From contig CAZVAQ010000116.1 in NCBI GenBank assembly GCA_964625145.1, positions 1 through 10,863 on the forward strand: 10,863 bases of DNA. The letters are read 5' to 3'. Positions 1-5,527 of this stretch are shown here, piece by piece; the first letter of the stretch is position 1, and each line of letters opens with the position of its first letter. The position numbers were made by a program, and so were the translations under genes. The notes beneath the pieces are model-generated. The model worked only from the letters and a program-made list of their open reading frames with translations. It ran no database searches and was not told the DNA's origin. This DNA comes from CAYTRP01 sp964625145. GTDB taxonomy: Bacteria; Sumerlaeota; Sumerlaeia; SLMS01; JAHLLQ01.

Positions 1-261
1 AACTTTCACGGCATCAACTTGGCAAGCACGAACGACACCCTCGTGGAAGGCAACCATGTGGCTGACACAACAGGAGTGAGCCCCTTTGGAATCAGAAGCG
101 TCGGTGCGCTGGGCAACCTGATCATCCGGAACGTGAGCATGAACAATGGGTCAAACTACCTCATGAACGCGGCGGATACCGTGGGACCCATTGTCAACAT
201 CACCGAAACTCTTGCAAACACCGGAGACGCAGCACATCCTTGGGCGAATTTCTCCTACTGA
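1..261 (+). CDS. C-terminal end of a parallel beta-helix protein (5' partial)
   Basis: The reading frame is open from the first base and ends with TGA at 259-261, so only about the last 86 residues are visible. The sequence has the short, Asn/Gly/Thr-rich rungs typical of right-handed parallel beta-helix (pectate-lyase-like, PbH1) proteins, with units such as 'NDTLVEGNHV', 'NLIIRNVSMNNG' and 'PIVNITETLAN', and it ends in 'HPWANFSY'. Such proteins are usually secreted or surface-bound and often act on, or bind, polysaccharides. No catalytic residues can be judged from this fragment. A TTG at 19 and other internal codons are not credible starts, because the repeat pattern already runs at base 1. 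Family assignment is moderately sure; specific function is unknown. Confidence 0.6.
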   Translation, partial: NFHGINLASTNDTLVEGNHVADTTGVSPFGIRSVGALGNLIIRNVSMNNGSNYLMNAADTVGPIVNITETLANTGDAAHPWANFSY

Positions 262-363
262 CCACTCCCTAAGCTCGGTCCCACAAAGGCGATGGAGACT
301 CCGAGTAAGAAGAACAGCGCGAATACCTGTTGGCGCATTCAGGCACCACGGACACCACAAGTC

Positions 364-1311
364 ATGAAACCACGCGAAGCCTTCATCGCTGCACTGGAAC
401 GTCGCCCAGTCCCGGGACGTGTGCCGCACTTCGAGCTGGAGTTCTTCCTCACCATGGAAGCCTTTGGCCGTGTGCACGCTTCCCAGCGGCACTATGGCCA
501 ATGGGACCAGATGTCGGAATCCGAACGCACGCTGCACCGCCGCGATGTGGCGGATCTGCACGTCGCCGTCGCGCGCCGCTTTGATTGGTCCGCCATGTTG
601 TATCGATCTCCCGGCGGCTGGTGTGACGAAGACACGCGCCGTTCCCTCGAACACGTGCGCGAGTTGTCAGGCATGGACTACTTCCTGTCCATCCACGGCG
701 ATGCGACGTATGCCATCCCGTGGGGCGGCGAGCTGATGGAGTTCGTCGGCAAGCTGGCGGACGATCCCCAGCTGATGAAGGACGACGCTCAGCGCGAAGT
801 CGACAACGCCCTCGCCCGCGCGCAGCGCATCAAGTCATGGGGTGTGTTGGATGGCTTCTGCCTGTGCTCCGATTATTGCTTCAACGACAACCCCTTCATG
901 TCTCCCGCGATGTTTGATGAATTCGTCACGCCCTATCTCGTGCAACTCGTCGCTGGTTACCGCGAGATGGGCTTCTATGTCATCAAGCACACCGACGGAA
1001 ACATCATGCCGATCCTCGACGCCCTTGTGTCCGCGAATCCGCACGCGCTGCACAGCATCGACCCACAGGCGGGCGTCAACCTTGCCGAGGTCAAGCGCCG
1101 TGTCGGCGACAAGGTCTGCGTCATCGGCAATGTCAACTGCGCGCTGTTGCAGACGGGCTCGGAGGAACAGGTCGTCGCCGAAGTCAGGCGCGCCCTGCGC
1201 GAAGGCAAGCCCGGCGGCGGCTACATCTTCAGTACCAGCAACTGCATCTACACCGGCATGCCGCTGGAAAGATACGAGCTGATGTTGGATGTATGGAGGG
1301 CGGAGGGGTGA
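364..1311 (+). CDS. Uroporphyrinogen decarboxylase (URO-D) family protein, methyltransferase-like
   Basis: A 315-residue protein with the pattern of the URO-D superfamily, a TIM-barrel fold shared by HemE and by cobamide-dependent methyltransferases such as MtaA. It opens with 'MKPREAFIAALERR' followed by 'GRVP', the usual start of this family. Also visible are 'DNPFMSPAMFDEFVTPYL' (residues 175-192), 'HTDGN' (209-213), 'GNVNC' (255-259) and the closing 'SNCIYTGMPLERYELM' (292-307). The HemE hallmark around the porphyrin-binding Arg/Asp ('RQAGRYLPEYR') is absent, so haem synthesis is unlikely. His209-x-Asp211 sits where methyltransferases have a zinc-binding His-x-Cys, and Cys294 could be a further ligand. 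The likely role is methyl transfer or an uncharacterised catabolic step. I chose the ATG at 364 because family similarity begins there. An in-frame ATG at 292 would add 24 unconserved residues, and neither start has a good ribosome binding site. It follows the beta-helix gene on the same strand and converges on the next gene. Confidence 0.8.
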   Translation: MKPREAFIAALERRPVPGRVPHFELEFFLTMEAFGRVHASQRHYGQWDQMSESERTLHRRDVADLHVAVARRFDWSAMLYRSPGGWCDEDTRRSLEHVRELSGMDYFLSIHGDATYAIPWGGELMEFVGKLADDPQLMKDDAQREVDNALARAQRIKSWGVLDGFCLCSDYCFNDNPFMSPAMFDEFVTPYLVQLVAGYREMGFYVIKHTDGNIMPILDALVSANPHALHSIDPQAGVNLAEVKRRVGDKVCVIGNVNCALLQTGSEEQVVAEVRRALREGKPGGGYIFSTSNCIYTGMPLERYELMLDVWRAEG

Positions 1312-1331
1312 GGTGCCACTCCCCCCCCGCT

Positions 1332-2363
1332 TCATTCCTCCATCAACTGAATCGACCGCACGCCATCCCCGCCGCCACCGGCTGGGGCCGGACCGCCCAC
1401 TCCGCTCACCATCTTTTCCAGCTCTTCCAGCGACGTGTCGGTCAGCTTGATGCTGGGCAGTGCCTCGCCCAGATCCGGCGTCAGTTCCGGCAGATCATTG
1501 AGGCCACCATCGTCGGCTCCGCCGAGGTGCATTGTCTCCTCGCTCAACTTGATTGATGGCAGGGCCGCCTCGGCGATGGCCTGCTCGGCGGCGTGGCCCG
1601 GTTCGCTCTGTCCCAGGTCCAGCGGGACTGACGCGTCAAAGGAGATGACCGGCAGGTCAGCGCCCACCGGTTCCTCCTCGGCCTTGGGTTCTTCAGGGGC
1701 CGGGACGGGCGCATCGGTCAGCTTGATCGTCGGGAGCGATTCCACGTCCGGGCCAGCCTCTCCCGCTTGGGGCGGCGCTGCGGGCTCGATCTGCACCGAT
1801 TCCAGATCCACCTGCAGGATCTGGAGTTCCTTCTCCGTCAGTTCCGGCAGGGTGGGCGGTGCACTCACTTCCTCTGTCTTGAGAATTGGAACAGGCTCGG
1901 ACACTTCGATGGCGGCGTGACTGGCCTCGTGATCCGCGTCTGTGCTCTCCTCGCGCTGTGTGTCGACCTCCTGGAAATCCAGCTTCTGTGCTGCGGCAGG
2001 GGGCTTGGGTGGGTCGGGCTCCACGGGGAAATCCCGGACGGTGGGCGGGTCCTCCATCGGCTTGGTTGCTGCTTGGGGCGCCGCCGCGGCCGCAACAACT
2101 GCAGCCATTCCGGCTGCCGTCTCGCCACCGTTTGGCTTGTTGAGCTGCCCCACCGGCCCGTATTGGATCAGATTCTCGTCCTTGGGTGGCTCAGCGGGTT
2201 TCGCCTTGCTATAGGGGGAAATCGGGCGCGGCACCACGGGTTGGGCCACGGGCGTTGGGGTGCGGCGTTCGGCCGGCTTCTTCCGTGCAAAGAAGAAGAA
2301 CCAAACCACAACTAGCAGGGCGACGGCGGCACCAATGGATATCAGAATCAATCCTGTAGGCAT
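1332..2363 (-). CDS. Membrane-anchored, disordered Pro/Glu/Ala-rich protein with repeated LPxIKLxD motifs
   Basis: I do not recognise a family. Residues 4-25 form one hydrophobic helix ('ILISIGAAVALLVVVWFFFF') followed at once by 'ARKK', which predicts an uncleaved N-terminal anchor with the remaining 315 or so residues in the cytoplasm. That body is low-complexity, rich in Pro, Ala and Glu and strongly acidic, with an Ala run at 87-99, and is predicted disordered. Set in it is a short motif: LPTIKLTD (210-217), LPVISFDAS (237-245), LPSIKLSEE (268-276), LPSIKLTD (302-309) and a C-terminal VRSIQLMEE (335-343). A second motif, LPELT, occurs at 172 and 291. The layout (anchor, basic patch, Pro-rich linker, peptide motifs) resembles a scaffold such as ZipA in plan only. 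The ATG start has a GGAGG 10 bases upstream (plus-strand 2374-2378). The gene converges on the URO-D gene with a 20-bp gap. It is real by its anchor, motifs and ribosome binding site; function is unknown. Confidence 0.75.
   Translation of the reverse strand: MPTGLILISIGAAVALLVVVWFFFFARKKPAERRTPTPVAQPVVPRPISPYSKAKPAEPPKDENLIQYGPVGQLNKPNGGETAAGMAAVVAAAAAPQAATKPMEDPPTVRDFPVEPDPPKPPAAAQKLDFQEVDTQREESTDADHEASHAAIEVSEPVPILKTEEVSAPPTLPELTEKELQILQVDLESVQIEPAAPPQAGEAGPDVESLPTIKLTDAPVPAPEEPKAEEEPVGADLPVISFDASVPLDLGQSEPGHAAEQAIAEAALPSIKLSEETMHLGGADDGGLNDLPELTPDLGEALPSIKLTDTSLEELEKMVSGVGGPAPAGGGGDGVRSIQLMEE
1335..1736 (-). repeat. Protein-level short motif repeat, five copies
   Basis: On the minus strand, copies of the codons for L-P-(S/T/V)-I-(K/S)-(L/F)-(T/S/D) lie at 1713-1736, 1629-1655, 1536-1562, 1437-1460, and in a degenerate form (VRSIQLMEE) at 1335-1361. 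Spacing between copies is 27, 31, 34 and 33 residues. The DNA differs between copies (for example ATCAAGCTGACC against ATCAAGTTGAGC), so the peptide rather than the DNA is conserved. Confidence 0.7.
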
Positions 2364-2373
2364 GGGTGCGACA

Positions 2374-2378
2374 CCTCC
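2374..2378 (-). promoter_or_regulatory. Ribosome binding site GGAGG of the disordered membrane protein
   Basis: On the minus strand GGAGG stands 10 bases before the ATG at 2363. It fixes the start just ahead of the hydrophobic anchor. Confidence 0.65.
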
Positions 2379-2552
2379 GGTGAAGTAGTGGGAGCTGGGA
2401 CGTGAAGACTCACTGGGGGTACGGGACTGCGATTCGGATCATGCAAGGGGACCCGTGCCGCCTGCGACGGGCGGGCAGATGGATCGGCGGGAAGCATTCT
2501 TCTCGCCCCCGTGATCCTTCGGATGGCTTGATCCGTTAAGGTCATTGGCCTC

Positions 2553-2579
2553 GCGCCACTCGATGTGGGTCGAGAGCGC
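2553..2579. other. Imperfect inverted repeat in the divergent intergenic region
   Basis: The 291-bp region 2364-2654 separates two divergently transcribed genes and should hold both promoters, but I see no convincing -10/-35 pair. A TTGACG at 2613-2618 has no good -10 box at the right distance. The only structure noted is GCGC (2553-2556) and CTCGA (2559-2563) facing TCGAG (2570-2574) and GCGC (2576-2579) across a six-base loop. It could be a 5'-leader hairpin of the 2655 gene or an operator. Confidence 0.25.
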
Positions 2580-2654
2580 CTCCTTGGCGGCCCCAAAAAG
2601 GGTCATCCCGCTTTGACGTTGGACTATTGAGACCCCGAGAGGCATCGTACTGCA

Positions 2655-3773
2655 ATGAAATTCCCCCAAGCTTCCACAAGAAGTCCGATATTGGCCTCGG
2701 TGCTGCTGGCCATCGGAGCCACGCTTGCGGCGCAGCCCACCGATCCCGTCCCCTTGGTGATGACGATGGATGGCCGCCCCGTCAGCAGCGACCAGGCGCG
2801 CGTCGTCCTGCTCCCTTCGACGAACACGCGCCGTCTGGCCGTGGAGTTCCCGGCCTCCATGCCTCCTTCCGGGCCGGCAATCCGCACCGATGCGGAAGGG
2901 GGGACCGTGTACGAAATGCCCCTGGAAGCCCGTGTGCGGTGGTCGGTCAGCTCGGGCACCGCCGTTCCGCGCGGGATGACCAGCATCGACATCGTCCCGC
3001 CCGATGGAGGCCGGCCTGTCACCATCTCCGCCACGGTGGAAGTCGATCGCACCGACGCCGCCGGACAGGAGCTGGAGCCTTGGCGGGCACAGGCATCCAT
3101 CCGCATGCTACCGGGTATGAACTTCGACCGCGATGGTTCCGGAGTCATCGATGATGTCGTCGTGGGCATCTATCCCAACGAGTTCGCAACCGACGCTCCC
3201 GCCATCGTCCGCCGCACTCCTGACACGTATCGGCCTCCGCGCATCTTCTACCGGCTGGACGAGGTGACCAGCTCCCTCTCCCTCTCGGAGCATCTCACCA
3301 TGGGTGCGCTGTGCCCTCCTGTCTTCGATTCCGAATCCACAACGCGCTATGTGGCCATCGATCCGCGACTGCCGGACTTCTGGGAGGCTCTCCGCCATCA
3401 AGCGGCTTCCGCTGGCAGCAATCCCAACGGCCTGCGCATCCTGCGCGGTTTCGTCTCTCCCAACGAACGCCAACGCCTTGAGCGTCTCGGCGTGCAGCTT
3501 GCCTCCTTCACGCGCTACCAATACGGCGATGCCATCGCCGTCATCCACGACGAGAACGGCGATTTTCGCATGGACGATTTGGATGGCGATGGGCAGGTCA
3601 CGCTGGAGGACGCCGCTGTGCTCGCCGGATGGGCACGCGCCGCCATGACCACGGCCAGCGTCTCCGGCGGCATCGGGCTGGAGGGCTCCTTCGAAGGCCC
3701 CAACCATCTCGGCACGCCGTACCTGCACGTGGATCTGCGCGGCGGCGGGATTGTCGAGTGGCGGACAAACTAA
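2655..3773 (+). CDS. Secreted M15-superfamily (D-Ala-D-Ala carboxypeptidase-like) protein with a degenerate zinc site
   Basis: A 372-residue exported protein. Residues 1-26 look like a signal peptide (hydrophobic 'ILASVLLAIGATLAA', cleavage near A26). Residues 30-150 are beta-rich, probably Ig-like. Residues 158-167 ('DRDGSGVIDD') form an Asp-rich loop. Residues 197-372 follow the M15/DUF882-type pattern: 'RYVAIDPRLPDFWEALRHQA' (231-250), 'LRILRGFVSPNERQ' (260-273), 'TRYQYGDAIAV' (286-296), an EF-hand-like loop 'DLDGDGQVTLED' (308-319), 'GGIGLEG' (338-344) and 'YLHVDLRG' (356-363). Active members read SRHxYGDAAD then HVDVRG, with zinc held by His, an Asp seven residues later, and the last His. 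Here those positions are Tyr288, Ala295 and His358, so two of three ligands are missing and peptidase activity is doubtful. It may bind peptidoglycan or another wall component without cutting. Start ATG at 2655 leads straight into the signal peptide. It is flanked by divergent and convergent neighbours, so is probably transcribed alone. Confidence 0.8.
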   Translation: MKFPQASTRSPILASVLLAIGATLAAQPTDPVPLVMTMDGRPVSSDQARVVLLPSTNTRRLAVEFPASMPPSGPAIRTDAEGGTVYEMPLEARVRWSVSSGTAVPRGMTSIDIVPPDGGRPVTISATVEVDRTDAAGQELEPWRAQASIRMLPGMNFDRDGSGVIDDVVVGIYPNEFATDAPAIVRRTPDTYRPPRIFYRLDEVTSSLSLSEHLTMGALCPPVFDSESTTRYVAIDPRLPDFWEALRHQAASAGSNPNGLRILRGFVSPNERQRLERLGVQLASFTRYQYGDAIAVIHDENGDFRMDDLDGDGQVTLEDAAVLAGWARAAMTTASVSGGIGLEGSFEGPNHLGTPYLHVDLRGGGIVEWRTN

Positions 3774-3798
3774 GCGCCGGGCCGCGTGGCCCGGCGCT
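3773..3798. terminator. Perfect 11-bp hairpin between convergent genes
   Basis: AGCGCCGGGCC (3773-3783) and GGCCCGGCGCT (3788-3798) are exact reverse complements around a four-base GCGT loop, beginning on the last base of the stop codon of the 2655 gene. It is GC-rich and very stable. Neither side has a clear T-run, so it is a hairpin of terminator type rather than a textbook intrinsic terminator. It lies 40 bp beyond the end of the 3838 gene and could serve both. Confidence 0.65.
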
Positions 3799-3837
3799 CG
3801 ATGTGTCTACGCTCGATCACCATGACGCGACCGCGTG

Positions 3838-4554
3838 TCACATGGACGTCATGTCCATCATGTCCATGACCTGCACGCCTTCGGGCGGCGTGTAGGTGAA
3901 TTTGGCCGGGTCGATGTCGATGCCGGTCTTGACATCCTTGACGATCATCTCGGTGTCACCCACCATGGCTCCGCCCTTGGTCACCGACTTCAGCATCAAT
4001 CCGTTTTCCTCGGCGATCCATGAGCGCTGCAGGATGCCGGCCCCGCCCATCATGTCGTCCATGGTGTATTCGATTACGACGCATTGCTTGCCGTCGATGG
4101 TCTCGGGGTCCAGCACCTTGCCATTCCCCTTCTCCACCTGCTCGACCAGGAACTCCAATCCCTGCTGTGACTCTGGCGGCACCTTCATCTTCGTGACCAT
4201 CGTGGTCCCCATGTTGTTCATCTCGGACCACAGCAGTTCACCGTCCATGACCATGACGGCCTCTGACTTTTGAGGCGGCATGTCCATGCCCTTCATGGTC
4301 ATCTCGCTTTTCATCTCGGTGCGCATCCGGGTCACGCCGTTCGCATCGCGCGACTGCCAGACTTGGGAGGTGGACTTGGATTCCACCACCTGGCTGGAAG
4401 TGGTGATGATCTGTGTAAATGTCGCCGTGCTGACGGTCTTGCTCTTCTCGTGAAGTCGCTTGATGGCTTCCGCAGCGGTTTCCGCCTGCGCCATCCCCGC
4501 CATCAGGACCAGGGCGATGGCGGCAATTCCACTACGCAGCATGATACGGTTCAT
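3838..4554 (-). CDS. LolA-like periplasmic protein, methionine-rich
   Basis: A 238-residue exported protein. Residues 1-24 are a signal peptide (Arg-containing start, 'IAAIALVLMAG', cleavage after AQA). The mature part has the strand pattern of the LolA/LolB outer-membrane lipoprotein-carrier fold: 'STATFTQIITTSSQ' (42-55), 'SQVWQSRDANGVTRMRTEM' (63-81), 'AVMVMDGELLWSEMN' (99-113), 'GKQCVVIEYT' (155-164), 'RSWIAEENGLMLKSV' (177-191) and 'KFTYTPPEGVQVM' (218-230). LolA-type proteins carry lipoproteins or other hydrophobic ligands through the periplasm, but many diderms have related proteins of unknown ligand. Methionine is unusually common: 27 of 238 residues, with clusters at 77-92 and in the tail 'MDMMDMTSM' (230-238). 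The ATG at 4554 is preferred over one 63 bases upstream because GAAAGG (4565-4570) stands 10 bases before it and the signal peptide then begins at residue 1. It is not the chaperone LolA with confidence. Confidence 0.7.
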   Translation of the reverse strand: MNRIMLRSGIAAIALVLMAGMAQAETAAEAIKRLHEKSKTVSTATFTQIITTSSQVVESKSTSQVWQSRDANGVTRMRTEMKSEMTMKGMDMPPQKSEAVMVMDGELLWSEMNNMGTTMVTKMKVPPESQQGLEFLVEQVEKGNGKVLDPETIDGKQCVVIEYTMDDMMGGAGILQRSWIAEENGLMLKSVTKGGAMVGDTEMIVKDVKTGIDIDPAKFTYTPPEGVQVMDMMDMTSM

Positions 4555-4564
4555 TCTTCGAATA

Positions 4565-4570
4565 CCTTTC
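4565..4570 (-). promoter_or_regulatory. Ribosome binding site GAAAGG deciding the start at 4554
   Basis: On the minus strand GAAAGG lies 10 bases before the ATG at 4554. Further upstream a TACTAT (plus-strand 4581-4586) could be a -10 box, but no -35 element is convincing. A run of seven G (4588-4594) lies beside it. The divergent intergenic region 4555-4755 otherwise shows nothing I can name. Confidence 0.4.
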
Positions 4571-4742
4571 ACAGTGGTATAGTACCCGGGGGGGCGGGGA
4601 CCAGGTTCCCAGCGCACACCCTTGCCCCCACCCTAACGCACGGATGCCTGATGGGTGGCAAATGGGATTGTGCGATTTTTTGGGCTTCCGCAGTGAATAT
4701 CGCCCGCAATCATCCGTATTGGGATCGCCAGCCGATACTTCC

Positions 4743-4747
4743 GGAGG
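4743..4747 (+). promoter_or_regulatory. Ribosome binding site GGAGG deciding the start at 4756
   Basis: GGAGG with an eight-base spacer before the ATG at 4756. The frame is open further upstream, including an ATG at 4648, but only 4756 has this site and puts the hydrophobic helix at the N-terminus. Confidence 0.7.
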
Positions 4748-4755
4748 CAACATTC

Positions 4756-5016
4756 ATGGAGCATTTCCTGCTCATCCTGCTGATCGCCTGCGCTCTCACC
4801 AGCTTCATTTGCGCCGTCATCGTCGCCATCGGAGTCGCAGAAGAGAACGGCGTCCTCCTCGCCCTGCTGGGATTCTTCTGCTGCCAGATCGGCCTCTTCG
4901 CCTGGGGGTGGGTCTTCTGGCGGAGCGAGACCAAGTGGTACGTCATGCCCATCTGGACCCTCGTCAACATCGTCGTCTTCATCCTGAACTATCACCTTTA
5001 TGGGGCAGTCCAGTAG
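4756..5016 (+). CDS. Small integral membrane protein, three predicted helices
   Basis: An 86-residue, strongly hydrophobic protein that I do not recognise. Predicted membrane segments are about 3-27 ('HFLLILLIACALTSFICAVI' and following), 33-55 ('VLLALLGFFCCQIGLFAWGW' and following) and 62-80 ('YVMPIWTLVNIVVFILNY'). The short loops carry 'AEENG' (28-32) and 'WRSETKW' (55-61). There are four cysteines, two of them adjacent (C42-C43), all within helices. There is no signal peptidase site. The next gene begins 15 bp after its stop with its own strong ribosome binding site, so the two are very likely co-transcribed and may form a complex. The gene lies divergent from the LolA-like gene. Translation is supported by the ribosome binding site and the coherent hydrophobic pattern; function is unknown. 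Confidence 0.7.
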   Translation: MEHFLLILLIACALTSFICAVIVAIGVAEENGVLLALLGFFCCQIGLFAWGWVFWRSETKWYVMPIWTLVNIVVFILNYHLYGAVQ

Positions 5017-5017
5017 C

Positions 5018-5023
5018 GGAGGA
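5018..5023 (+). promoter_or_regulatory. Ribosome binding site GGAGGA for the 5032 gene
   Basis: GGAGGA just after the TAG of the preceding gene, eight bases before the ATG at 5032. It supports translation from this start and the pairing of the two genes. Confidence 0.65.
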
Positions 5024-5031
5024 ACCTGGTC

Positions 5032-5382
5032 ATGGCGGGCCTGTGGCTGTCGGGCATCATTGTCTTTGGCGGGTTGGGGCTCGCACTAGCGGTGATCATC
5101 GCGTTGGCGGTCAGAGAAAGTGACTACCTGCCGGTATGGGTACCGCACGGTCATGGAGTGGGGGCATTCCAATGGCTGTTGGTGGATCTGTTGATTTCAT
5201 TCGTCTGCCTGCACGGTTGGCAACGCCTCTATCCCTTCGCCTGCGTCGCGCGCTTTGCCATCGCCTACATCTGCTACCTGAACTTCAACCAGGCCGTGCG
5301 CGCCGAGCGCGAGGCGAGCGCAGCCAGGAGTGTCTCCAGTTGTTTGGAATTCGACATCACCCGCCATTCCCTCCCGGCATGA
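5032..5382 (+). CDS. Small integral membrane protein, second of a pair
   Basis: A 116-residue protein with no family I recognise. Predicted membrane segments are about 4-27 ('LWLSGIIVFGGLGLALAVII' and following), 46-62 ('FQWLLVDLLISFVCLHG') and 66-84 ('LYPFACVARFAIAYICYLN'). Between helices one and two is a His/Gly/Pro loop 'VPHGHGVG' (37-44). The last 30 residues are polar, with 'RAEREASAARS' (90-100), and probably lie in the cytoplasm. It has the same plan as the upstream 86-residue protein, but I see no clear sequence similarity between them. Tight spacing and separate strong ribosome binding sites suggest similar, joint production. The 145-bp region after it has no clear terminator and may hold the promoter of the 5528 gene. 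Confidence 0.65.
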   Translation: MAGLWLSGIIVFGGLGLALAVIIALAVRESDYLPVWVPHGHGVGAFQWLLVDLLISFVCLHGWQRLYPFACVARFAIAYICYLNFNQAVRAEREASAARSVSSCLEFDITRHSLPA

Positions 5383-5424
5383 TCCCTGGCTGGGCGTGGC
5401 CGGAGATGTTCCCTAGTCGACAAT

Positions 5425-5472
5425 CGACATGTCCCCGGCGCCGACTCATCATGTCCCCATTGCGACATGTCG
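5425..5472. promoter_or_regulatory. Cluster of CATGTC repeats upstream of the 5528 gene
   Basis: CGACATGTCCCC (5425-5436), CATGTCCCC (5450-5458) and CGACATGTCG (5463-5472) repeat the same core within 48 bp. The last sits in a perfect 12-bp palindrome, GCGACATGTCGC (5462-5473). They lie 55-103 bp before the start at 5528, a fitting place for operators. Regulatory function is inferred. Confidence 0.35.
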
Positions 5473-5527
5473 CGCGACCGGGATAGGCATGGGCCCAGCA
5501 GTGTAAATTCACCGGAGACCCATTGCC

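Noticed and set aside
364..1311. HemE (haem synthesis uroporphyrinogen decarboxylase).
   Set aside because: The N-terminal Arg/Asp substrate-binding motif of HemE is missing and no haem genes are nearby.
1321..1328. Run of eight C between convergent genes as a possible phase-variation tract.
   Set aside because: It lies between two stop codons, so slippage would not change either reading frame.
835..1335. Long open frame on the minus strand opposite the URO-D gene.
   Set aside because: It is the complement of a clearly conserved gene in high-GC DNA, and its product shows no family pattern.
4270..4755. Upstream extension of the 86-residue membrane protein to a 248-residue protein.
   Set aside because: The extra part overlaps the LolA-like gene on the other strand, has no family pattern, and the strong GGAGG site lies before the ATG at 4756.
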